A model generated the notes under the pieces. That model was not told where the DNA came from. It did not search any database and saw nothing but the letters and a program-made list of their open reading frames with translations. 64,000 bases of DNA from Flammeovirgaceae bacterium (GTDB lineage: Bacteria > Bacteroidota > Bacteroidia > Cytophagales > Cyclobacteriaceae): assembly GCA_021298355.1 (NCBI GenBank), contig JAJTEH010000008.1:56771-120770 (forward strand), in the 5' to 3' direction. Positions 8,784 through 15,750 of this stretch are shown piece by piece (position 1 is the stretch's first letter; each line of letters starts with the position of its first letter). A program made the translations under genes and the position numbers.

Positions 8784-9557
8784 ATGAAAATTCTTTTTCT
8801 GGCAATTCGATTCCTTTATACCATATATGCCTGCGTTATTTTTGTTTTGTTATTCTTTTTGTTATTTCCCCTTTTTCTGATTCCGATAGCTTATCCTAAA
8901 TGGCATTTTTTAACGGGTGTTATCAACCGTATCTGGGCAAAGGTTTATTTTTCTATGTTATTCATGCCTTTTTTTGTACACCATAAAACTGAACTTAGAA
9001 AAAGACAATATGTTTTTGTGGCTAATCATTTTTCTTACTTTGATATTGCCGTGATGGGTTTAAATCCGATCAATGCTGTTTTCGTTGGTAAAAATGATAT
9101 GGAGAAACTTCCCTTGTTTGGATACATGTATAAAAAATTACACATCACAGTTGATCGTGCCAGTATATCGAGCCGAGTAAATACGCTCATAAAATCCATG
9201 CAGGCAATTGATGAAGGAAAGAGTTTAGTGATTTTTCCGGAAGGAGGTATTTTAACCAAGCAAGCGCCACACATGGTTCCGTTTAAAGATGGTGCTTTTA
9301 AAATTGCTATCGAAAAAAAAGTACCTGTTGTTCCGGTAACCCTCGTGAACATTTGGCAAATTTTACCCGATGAAAAATGGATATTATTCAATTGGTATCC
9401 TATCAGAATAGTTTTTCACGAACCCATCGAAACAGATAATCTAACGATGCAGGATTTACCAACTTTGAAAGAGCAAGCCTTTCAAAAAATCAGATCATCG
9501 TTGGAAGAAAGATATTCTCACGTAAAAGTGGTTGAAGCATACTATGAAAATAGATAA
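8784..9557 (+). CDS. plsC: 1-acyl-sn-glycerol-3-phosphate acyltransferase (PlsC family)
   Basis: A 257-residue membrane-associated acyltransferase of phospholipid synthesis. After two hydrophobic segments (residues 1-42) comes the catalytic H-x4-D box N-H-F-S-Y-F-D near residue 81, then motif III F-P-E-G-G with I-L-T-K, and V-P-V-V-P-V as motif IV. It transfers an acyl group to lysophosphatidate or a related lipid. The longer reading frame from 8751 overlaps the peptidase; ATG 8784, directly after the peptidase TAA, is chosen. The 3' end overlaps gatC by 14 bp. Confidence 0.88.
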   Translation: MKILFLAIRFLYTIYACVIFVLLFFLLFPLFLIPIAYPKWHFLTGVINRIWAKVYFSMLFMPFFVHHKTELRKRQYVFVANHFSYFDIAVMGLNPINAVFVGKNDMEKLPLFGYMYKKLHITVDRASISSRVNTLIKSMQAIDEGKSLVIFPEGGILTKQAPHMVPFKDGAFKIAIEKKVPVVPVTLVNIWQILPDEKWILFNWYPIRIVFHEPIETDNLTMQDLPTLKEQAFQKIRSSLEERYSHVKVVEAYYENR

Positions 9558-9840
9558 AGTTACGTTATACAAGCTAGCCGAATTGGCTAAGCTAGAGATA
9601 AAACCTGAACAAGAAGAAAAGTTAACAGAGGATTTATCTCAGATTATCGGTTGGGTAGCGCAATTGCAAGAAGTAAAAACAGATGATGTGGATCCATTAC
9701 TCAACATGTCGCATGAAATAAATGCTATGCGGGAAGATGTAAGAGGAAATATGATTTTGCGCGAGGCTGCTTTAGCGCATGCTAAGCAAAAAGATGAACA
9801 GTTTTTTCTAGTAAACAAAGTTATTGATAACAAAGCATGA
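9544..9840 (+). CDS. gatC: Asp-tRNA(Asn)/Glu-tRNA(Gln) amidotransferase subunit C
   Basis: The 98-residue product has the GatC pattern: L-A-E-L-A-K-L-E-I near residues 9-17, then L-S-Q-I-I-G-W-V-A-Q-L, V-D-P-L-L-N-M-S and M-R-E-D-V. GatC stabilises the GatAB complex that amidates mischarged tRNA in the cytoplasm. A TTG four codons upstream is in frame, but ATG 9544 is preferred. It overlaps plsC at its start and the next gene by ATGA at its end, so translation is coupled. GatA and GatB are not in this window, as is common when gat genes are scattered. Confidence 0.9.
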   Translation: MKIDKVTLYKLAELAKLEIKPEQEEKLTEDLSQIIGWVAQLQEVKTDDVDPLLNMSHEINAMREDVRGNMILREAALAHAKQKDEQFFLVNKVIDNKA

Positions 9841-12773
9841 TGGAAGAGCAAAGATGGTTTTGGAAAAACTGGAATAAAGAATTTAGATTCCATTATTTTG
9901 TTTTAGTAGGCCTTGCCTCGTTGTGTTTGATTGGATCCGCAGTTTATTTCTTTTGGGGTATGGATGCTGTTATACAATGGCAATCCTTTCAAGAGCAAAA
10001 AGAAATTGAAATTGCTTTGCACGAGTTTACTATTGGTAATTTTACCATCACTATTCCTGCTTCTATTTATGTTGTCTTCGAGTTTTTTCAGGGAGGAAAA
10101 CTAAACCCACATTTGTTTACAGCCTATCTTTATGTAGGGGCAATGTGGTTGTGTTTTATCTACATGCAAACTATTTTTTCTGCATTAGAGCGTTTTTCTT
10201 ATTATGCGGGGTTAACCTTGCTGATTTTATTTTTAGTAGGCCTTCGTTTGGAGGTGTTAAAAGTTTTTGGTTTACCGGGCCAATGGTTTCCTGTTCTTGT
10301 TATTGCTTCATTTACACTGGCGAGTTATTACATCAATAAATTTAAACCTGAGTGGAGTTTTCAGAAACGCTTATTAACTTTTTCAGGTATTACGGTTGTA
10401 GTTTTAGGTTCTATCTTGTTAGGTGCGCAAGTTCCACTTCCTTTCTTATATCTGTCCGTTACTGGCTATACCGCGGGTTTGGTTATTGGAGTGTTGTTTG
10501 TGTTTGTAATTGCCCAAGAAACACCTGCCATCTTTCTTTACTTAACGGGTTCGCAGCAAAGTTTTTCGGGCATGCGCCATTTTCTTGTTATTATGATTGT
10601 GTATATTTTAAATCTTGTGCTTGTGTATGTACAACAATTTAAAGTTATTGATATCTCTGTTTTTACTTTTGATATACACTTTCTTTTTATTGTATCATCT
10701 ATACTTGGCATTTGGGGTTGGAAACACCGCGAAGCCCGCTATGGTAACATCATGCCTTTTCAACCTTTTGGTGCATTCTTTTATATCATCTTATTATGTT
10801 TCAGTCTGTCATTCTTTTTATTTCTTTCCGGAACTTCCCAAGATGCACCGCTTCAAGCCTGGAAAGAAGTTTCAATTTTTATTTTCATCGGTTCGGCCGG
10901 AGCTTTCTTATTGTATGTGCTTTCTAATTTTTTAGGGGTGGCAGACAAAAACTTATCTGTTTGGAAAGTTTTATACAAACCCAACCGAATGCCCTATGAA
11001 ACCTTTAAGTTAGGCGCGATTATCATTGCATTGGCCTTGTTGTTTTTAAACAATTGGAGAAATTATACCTACGAGGCATTAGCCGGTTTTTGGAACACTA
11101 TGGGCGATTTGTATGTGGAGATTGAGCGACCCGATGTGGCACAAAGTTATTACGAGCAAGGAAGAAACTACAGTTACAATAACCACCATTCGGCTTATAC
11201 TATAGGATACCGTTATTCCGGAGAATACCAATGGCAATTGAGCCACGAATATTATAAGAGAGCACAAATTAAGAAAGCGGCACCTTTTGCGTTTGCCAAC
11301 GATGCCAATATTTATAATTGGGAGAGTAATACCTTTAAAGCTATAGAAAAATTAAAAGAAGGTTTGCAGGCATTTCCAACAGAAACACGCCTAATGGTAA
11401 ATGCAGGGTTTCAGTACGGAAAAGTACACGATCTGGATTCTGCTTTTTATTTTTTACAATTGGCAAGAGGCGATAAGAAAACAAAATCGGCAGCAGAAGC
11501 AAATTTTATAGGAATTGCAGCGCAAGAGTATTTGCCATTGTATGCCGATTCAATTGAGATGGAGTTTGACACTAAACCCGCAAACGTAAAAGCAAATTTA
11601 TTAGGTTTAGCGGCACTAACTAAAACCAAGTATACACACGGCAACTTACCTGATAGTTCGCAGGCTTTAAATTTATATACAGCTACGTTGCTAAATAATT
11701 ATTTATTGCAGAAATCTTTTGTCTTGCAAGATCGTCAGCTTTTACTAGCAGAGAAGATAATCAGAGACTCTGTTAATATTGCATTTAGTGAAACTTTGCT
11801 TTCTTCATTTGCGCATGCTTCTTACATGCAAGGACAAGTAAACAAAGCCTTGCAAATTATGAGCGAGTTATCTTTTATAAGTGCAAAAAACCAAGGGAAA
11901 TACAATTTTATAATCGGATTGTGGATGTTGGAGCAACAAAATCCACGAGGTGCAGCAATCGCATTTCGTTTTGCAAAAAACTATAATCATCCGCAGGCAA
12001 ATTATTATGTAGCAATAGCTGAAACAGAAGCGCAACAATTCATTCAGGCTAAAATCAGTTGGGATACTGTTCGTTTGTATGGGCAGGTACAAGAAAAAGC
12101 TGTAGCAGAAAAGTTGCTGCGCCAGCTTAGCATTCAAAATCCTTTTACCATGACTGATGCAGATAAATATCAATATTTACGGTATCAGGTAAAACTAGCT
12201 GATACAACAAAATATAAGATGTTAGTAGCTTCTATGGCCGATGTAAACATGAAAGCCAGAGCATTTTTAGATTTATCAAATCGGTTTTACGATTTAGGCA
12301 ATACTAAGCAAGCTTTGTTATATGCTAAGGATGCGTCATCCTTAACCAACCAAGTACGCTTAAAAGAAGAAGCAGACATGGCAACTTTGTTATGTATAGC
12401 AGAGTTGGGCGATTTGGATGTATTGGCTGCTAAACTGAAAGATCAAATTTTTCCTTTGCGATATAAATTGTATAAAATTTATTTTGAAGGTTTATTAAAG
12501 GAAGCGGCTGGAAATGCAAAGGAGGCAGAAAAAGATTTTCAGTATTTGGCAAATGCCAATGCATTTTTTGAAGATGGTATTATAGGTGCTTCATTTTACC
12601 AGCAAGTAGTTAAAAAAGATAAATTCAATGCCTATGAGATTTTAGCTGAGGCCATCCAAACTAACAAATCATCCGTTAAGTTATGGAAAGCGTACTATCA
12701 ACTTTGTAAGCAATTAGAATACGATCAATATGCCGAAGGCGCAGCGCTGGAAATTTCGAAATTATTACAATAA
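9837..12773 (+). CDS. large multi-pass membrane protein with TPR-rich C-terminal half
   Basis: A 978-residue protein. The first ~410 residues hold about ten or more hydrophobic helices, starting W-K-E-F-R-F-H-Y-F then a span at 20-45. The rest (about 420-975) is soluble and helical, with TPR-like units such as P-D-V-A-Q-S-Y-Y-E-Q-G-R near 435, A-I-E-K-L-K-E-G-L-Q-A-F-P near 502 and K-Q-A-L-L-Y-A-K-D-A near 825. This suggests a membrane-anchored scaffold with a periplasmic or cytoplasmic repeat domain. No function is known to me. The ATGA overlap with gatC shows the operon; a strong terminator follows. Confidence 0.7.
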   Translation: MMEEQRWFWKNWNKEFRFHYFVLVGLASLCLIGSAVYFFWGMDAVIQWQSFQEQKEIEIALHEFTIGNFTITIPASIYVVFEFFQGGKLNPHLFTAYLYVGAMWLCFIYMQTIFSALERFSYYAGLTLLILFLVGLRLEVLKVFGLPGQWFPVLVIASFTLASYYINKFKPEWSFQKRLLTFSGITVVVLGSILLGAQVPLPFLYLSVTGYTAGLVIGVLFVFVIAQETPAIFLYLTGSQQSFSGMRHFLVIMIVYILNLVLVYVQQFKVIDISVFTFDIHFLFIVSSILGIWGWKHREARYGNIMPFQPFGAFFYIILLCFSLSFFLFLSGTSQDAPLQAWKEVSIFIFIGSAGAFLLYVLSNFLGVADKNLSVWKVLYKPNRMPYETFKLGAIIIALALLFLNNWRNYTYEALAGFWNTMGDLYVEIERPDVAQSYYEQGRNYSYNNHHSAYTIGYRYSGEYQWQLSHEYYKRAQIKKAAPFAFANDANIYNWESNTFKAIEKLKEGLQAFPTETRLMVNAGFQYGKVHDLDSAFYFLQLARGDKKTKSAAEANFIGIAAQEYLPLYADSIEMEFDTKPANVKANLLGLAALTKTKYTHGNLPDSSQALNLYTATLLNNYLLQKSFVLQDRQLLLAEKIIRDSVNIAFSETLLSSFAHASYMQGQVNKALQIMSELSFISAKNQGKYNFIIGLWMLEQQNPRGAAIAFRFAKNYNHPQANYYVAIAETEAQQFIQAKISWDTVRLYGQVQEKAVAEKLLRQLSIQNPFTMTDADKYQYLRYQVKLADTTKYKMLVASMADVNMKARAFLDLSNRFYDLGNTKQALLYAKDASSLTNQVRLKEEADMATLLCIAELGDLDVLAAKLKDQIFPLRYKLYKIYFEGLLKEAAGNAKEAEKDFQYLANANAFFEDGIIGASFYQQVVKKDKFNAYEILAEAIQTNKSSVKLWKAYYQLCKQLEYDQYAEGAALEISKLLQ

Positions 12774-12774
12774 A

Positions 12775-12803
12775 AAAAGCGGATACAGTTCCGCTTTTCT
12801 TTT
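12775..12803. terminator. bidirectional intrinsic terminator
   Basis: The hairpin AAAAGCGGA / TCCGCTTTT (12775-12783 with 12790-12798, six-base loop) has A-rich and T-rich flanks. It sits between the convergent TPR-protein and SET-protein genes and can serve both. Confidence 0.85.
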
Positions 12804-12823
12804 AATCGCTAACCGTTAAAGTT

Positions 12824-13309
12824 TTATTTCTTTTTACTTTTCTTTTTTGCGGAAGCTTGTTTTTTCTTTTCAGATTTCTTCGTCTTTTTCTTTTTAGATT
12901 TAATTCCTAAGTTTTCTTTAATCACACGCCAATAATCAGCACCGTAACTCACAAGAATTTCTTCTCCGGCTTCAATGTTTTTCATGGCATCGATATAACA
13001 TCTGCCTTTTTCGATAATGTATTGGGCGTTATTTCTTATGCCATCTACGCGGGTAATACCGCGTGCATCGTTGGCGTATCTTCCTAAAGCATTTTTATGG
13101 GGCAAGGCATCGATTACGTTTTTACTGTTGATGTAAAATATATACCCATTCTTTCCGTCATCATCTTCTACTTCGGCCCAAACCGTGCGAGTGCCTTTGT
13201 ATTCAACAATACGTTTTCCTTTAGGAATATCAACTGTAGTAAACAACCCTTTGCCTGCGTTGGGCAAAGTAGATTTTTTAACCTTTAATTTTTTTTCGAG
13301 AAATGCCAT
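12824..13309 (-). CDS. SET-domain protein with lysine-rich tail
   Basis: A 161-residue protein that is almost entirely one SET domain, the fold of protein lysine methyltransferases using S-adenosylmethionine. Visible motifs are A-G-K-G-L-F-T near residue 18, I-V-E-Y-K-G near 35, the R-Y-A-N-D-A-R-G segment near 80 (counterpart of the eukaryotic R-F-x-N-H-S cofactor motif) and G-E-E-I-L-V-S-Y-G-A-D-Y-W near 120, with the catalytic-type tyrosine. The last ~30 residues are nearly all Lys/Ser/Ala and may bind DNA or be self-methylated; that is inference. It stands alone, convergent with the TPR gene. Confidence 0.82.
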   Translation of the reverse strand: MAFLEKKLKVKKSTLPNAGKGLFTTVDIPKGKRIVEYKGTRTVWAEVEDDDGKNGYIFYINSKNVIDALPHKNALGRYANDARGITRVDGIRNNAQYIIEKGRCYIDAMKNIEAGEEILVSYGADYWRVIKENLGIKSKKKKTKKSEKKKQASAKKKSKKK

Positions 13310-13363
13310 GCGCTAAAAATAAGCGCGCAAGATAGTGTTCTGCTGTTAATAACAAAACAAAGA

Positions 13364-13801
13364 TTAAGAAATGACATTTAACTGATGTTGTCTTTTAAGC
13401 ATTTCGGCAAGTGTACTTTTTTCTAATATGCTTAATGTTTTATCGCGTACCTGAATAAAGGTGTCGCGTATGCCACACGATGCCTCATTTTTACACTCAT
13501 CGCAGGGTTCGTAATAATGTAGCGAAACACAAGGCAACATGGCAATGGCGCCATCGAGCAGGCGAATAACATCAATCATGTTTACCTCCTCCGGACTTTT
13601 ATATAAATAGTATCCACCGCCTTTACCTTTTTTGCTATGTAAAATTTTAGCGTTACGCAGTTCCAGTAGTATGGCTTCTAGAAATTTTTTTGGGATACGT
13701 TGCTCTTCTGAAATTTCCTGAATGTGTACAGGTCCTTTTTGGTAGCGCTCGGCCAAATAAAGCAAAGCATGGATTGCATATTTACATTTTTTAGATAGCA
13801 T
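13364..13801 (-). CDS. Rrf2 family transcriptional regulator with four clustered cysteines
   Basis: A 145-residue winged-helix regulator: K-C-K-Y-A-I-H-A-L-L-Y-L-A at the start, the I-P-K-K-F-L-E-A-I-L-L-E-L-R recognition region near 40, and the K-G-K-G-G-G-Y wing near 62. A cysteine cluster P-C-(x8)-P-C-D-E-C-(x5)-C near residues 92-110 could hold an iron-sulfur cluster, as in IscR/NsrR/RsrR-type members, so it may sense redox, iron or NO. A TTG three codons upstream is in frame; ATG 13799-13801 is preferred. No target is evident next to it; a hairpin lies upstream. Confidence 0.85.
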   Translation of the reverse strand: MLSKKCKYAIHALLYLAERYQKGPVHIQEISEEQRIPKKFLEAILLELRNAKILHSKKGKGGGYYLYKSPEEVNMIDVIRLLDGAIAMLPCVSLHYYEPCDECKNEASCGIRDTFIQVRDKTLSILEKSTLAEMLKRQHQLNVIS

Positions 13802-13865
13802 AAGTGACAATTTAACAGTATTGCCAGAAGTTAAAAAGCATTCGAAAAAAAAGGGTATAAATTAT

Positions 13866-13898
13866 AAAAGCTGCCTCCGCCTGAGACAGCTTTTACAC
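13866..13898. terminator. hairpin, possible terminator or attenuator
   Basis: AAAAGCTG (13866-13873) pairs with CAGCTTTT (13887-13894), with a GC-rich 13-base loop. It lies about 65 bp upstream of the Rrf2 start and 170 bp before tRNA-Leu. It could end a transcript from either side, but no gene obviously needs it. Confidence 0.4.
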
Positions 13899-14013
13899 TC
13901 GTTGTGCAGCAATTAGGAAATTAGATGGGCTCCTAAATGCGGAACACGAATATACAAAAAGTATGAATCGACCATCGTTTCTGTGTTAAAAAATCTTTAA
14001 AATATTACCTTTT

Positions 14014-14043
14014 TTGCTTTAATCTGGAAAGATTATAGATTTG
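14014..14043 (+). promoter_or_regulatory. Bacteroidota-type promoter of tRNA-Leu
   Basis: TTG at 14014-14016 is followed after exactly 19 bases by TAGATTTG (14036-14043), matching the -33/-7 consensus TTTG/TAnnTTTG of the Bacteroidota housekeeping sigma factor. The tRNA begins 20 bases further on. The bases after the -7 box (CAGCCCGA) recur after the -7-like box of the other tRNA gene (21645-21652). Confidence 0.75.
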
Positions 14044-14063
14044 CAGCCCGATTAAAAATGTCT

Positions 14064-14145
14064 GCCCAGGTGGTGAAATTGGTAGACACGCCACTTTGAG
14101 GGGGTGGTGCCGCAAGGTGTGCTGGTTCGAGTCCAGTCCTGGGCA
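14064..14145 (+). tRNA. tRNA-Leu (anticodon GAG)
   Basis: A full cloverleaf of 82 nt: acceptor GCCCAGG/CCTGGGC, a D-arm, the anticodon arm CCACT-TTGAGGG-GGTGG with anticodon GAG, a long variable arm as in class II tRNAs, and a T-arm with loop TTCGAGT. CCA is not encoded. The promoter is at 14014-14043 and a hairpin terminator follows immediately. Confidence 0.95.
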
Positions 14146-14147
14146 CA

Positions 14148-14177
14148 AGTGCAGGGAGAAATCCTCGCACTTTTTTT
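14148..14177 (+). terminator. terminator of tRNA-Leu
   Basis: AGTGC (14148-14152) pairs with GCACT (14167-14171), with additional pairing inside the loop, and seven T residues follow. It sits three bases after the tRNA end. Confidence 0.8.
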
Positions 14178-14363
14178 GTTTTATCTCCTCGCTTTTCTTT
14201 TCGTAAAATTGGTATTCATGAACTTGCGAAGGGTAAATGTTGCGTATTGTGCTGGTACAATTTTATACGAAGCTAAGGTTGAACGCAATTGTGCCTGTAA
14301 TTTTTGATGAAGTGTTTAGCACATTACAAACCGATAAATCAGCTACTTGAGCGTTCCAGTTTT

Positions 14364-14972
14364 TTACTTTACTAAGGGCTCGATAAATGGAAGAATATGC
14401 TTTGCCACAATAGTGTGTCCTTCAGCGGTTGGATGTATGCCATCAGGCTGATTTAACTTTTCGTTGCCTGCTACACCTTCTAATAAAAAAGGAATAAGCG
14501 TAGCATTGTTTCGCCTGGCCAATGCAGGAAATATTTTCTTAAACTTAGCCGAATAATCTTCGCCCATATTTGGGGGCACCATCATGCCCGCTATTACAAG
14601 CCTAGCGTTTGGGTTTTTCTTTTTTACTTTATCAATAATGCTTTGCAAATTTTTTTCTGTTTGTTCTATAGGCAAACCTCTTAACCCATCATTTGCGCCA
14701 AGTTCTAAAACAAAAACATCGATAGGTTGGCGTAACATCCAGTCTATCCGGCTTACACCACCGGCACTGGTTTCGCCACTTAACCCTCCGTTTATCACTA
14801 CACATTCTTTTTTCTTCTTTCTTAATTCTTTTTGCAACAATGCCGGAAATGCTTCTTCGGCCGAAAGGCCATAACCCGCAGTAAGGCTATCGCCAAAAAA
14901 CAAGATGGTGTTTGGCTTGTTGATACTTGTTAACAAAATAGTTGCAATAAAAAAAGCTAATTTACCGACCAT
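14364..14972 (-). CDS. SGNH/GDSL esterase (TesA/arylesterase-like)
   Basis: A 202-residue hydrolase with an N-terminal hydrophobic leader (A-F-F-I-A-T-I-L-L-T), so probably exported. The four SGNH blocks are visible: F-F-G-D-S-L-T-A-G with Ser29, the Gly in N-G-G-L-S-G-E-T-S near 62, G-A-N-D-G near 92-96, and Q-P-D-G-I-H-P-T with Asp177 and His180. It should hydrolyse acyl or aryl esters in the periplasm. It is divergent from an ABC ATPase/permease pair, the same arrangement as E. coli tesA with ybbA-ybbP. The gap of 74 bp must hold both promoters. Confidence 0.88.
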   Translation of the reverse strand: MVGKLAFFIATILLTSINKPNTILFFGDSLTAGYGLSAEEAFPALLQKELRKKKKECVVINGGLSGETSAGGVSRIDWMLRQPIDVFVLELGANDGLRGLPIEQTEKNLQSIIDKVKKKNPNARLVIAGMMVPPNMGEDYSAKFKKIFPALARRNNATLIPFLLEGVAGNEKLNQPDGIHPTAEGHTIVAKHILPFIEPLVK

Positions 14973-15046
14973 ACATGTATCATTACTATTTGCCGGGAAA
15001 TCCTGGCGTGCATCAAAATTAACGTTTAATCATAATTCTGGTTTTC

Positions 15047-15748
15047 ATGGAGCAACAATATGTGTTGGAAGCAACCTCAGTAAATAAGAAATACATTTTA
15101 CCTAATTCAGAACTTACTGTTTTAGATGACGTTTCCTTTCGAATCGAGAAGGGAACTACCGTTTCGATTATCGGCCCTTCCGGGAGCGGAAAAACCACGT
15201 TACTAGGTTTATGTGCAGGGCTTGATGTGCCCACATCTGGCGCATTAGCTTTAATGGGTTTTAGATTAAACAACATGAACGAAGACGACCGCGCTTTTTT
15301 ACGTAATCAGTCGGTTGGTTTTGTTTTTCAGAACTTTCAGCTTTTACCTACCTTAACTGCATTAGAAAATGTGATGGTACCATTGGAGCTGCGCGGAGAA
15401 AAAAATGTTAAACAAAAGGCTAAAGAATTGCTGGAACGTGTAGGCCTTAAAGAAAGACTGCACCATTACCCAACACAATTATCGGGAGGCGAACAACAAC
15501 GCGTAGCAATGGCACGCGCCTTTATGAACACCCCCACTATTTTATTTGCCGATGAACCAACGGGAAATCTGGATGAAGAAAATGCCACACACATTACCAG
15601 TTTGTTGTTTCAGATGAATAAGGAAGAAAAAACTACCCTTGTATTGGTAACGCACAATTTAGAATTGGCCAACCAAACACAACGCATATTAAAAATGAAA
15701 GGAGGAAGATTAACCGAAGATGTAACCTCTCACTCTAAAACACTGTAA
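15047..15748 (+). CDS. ABC transporter ATP-binding protein (YbbA/LolD type)
   Basis: A 233-residue ATPase. Walker A is G-P-S-G-S-G-K-T at residues 43-50, the Q-loop is F-V-F-Q-N-F-Q near 95, the signature is Q-L-S-G-G-E-Q-Q-R near 146, Walker B is [12 protein letters not shown] near 165, and the H-loop is V-T-H-N. It belongs to the MacB/LolD group that powers FtsX-type permeases, and the permease gene begins 2 bp after its stop. With the divergent SGNH esterase this repeats the tesA-ybbA-ybbP neighbourhood, whose role is thought to involve envelope lipids; the substrate is not known. Confidence 0.9.
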   Translation: MEQQYVLEATSVNKKYILPNSELTVLDDVSFRIEKGTTVSIIGPSGSGKTTLLGLCAGLDVPTSGALALMGFRLNNMNEDDRAFLRNQSVGFVFQNFQLLPTLTALENVMVPLELRGEKNVKQKAKELLERVGLKERLHHYPTQLSGGEQQRVAMARAFMNTPTILFADEPTGNLDEENATHITSLLFQMNKEEKTTLVLVTHNLELANQTQRILKMKGGRLTEDVTSHSKTL

Positions 15749-15750
15749 GC

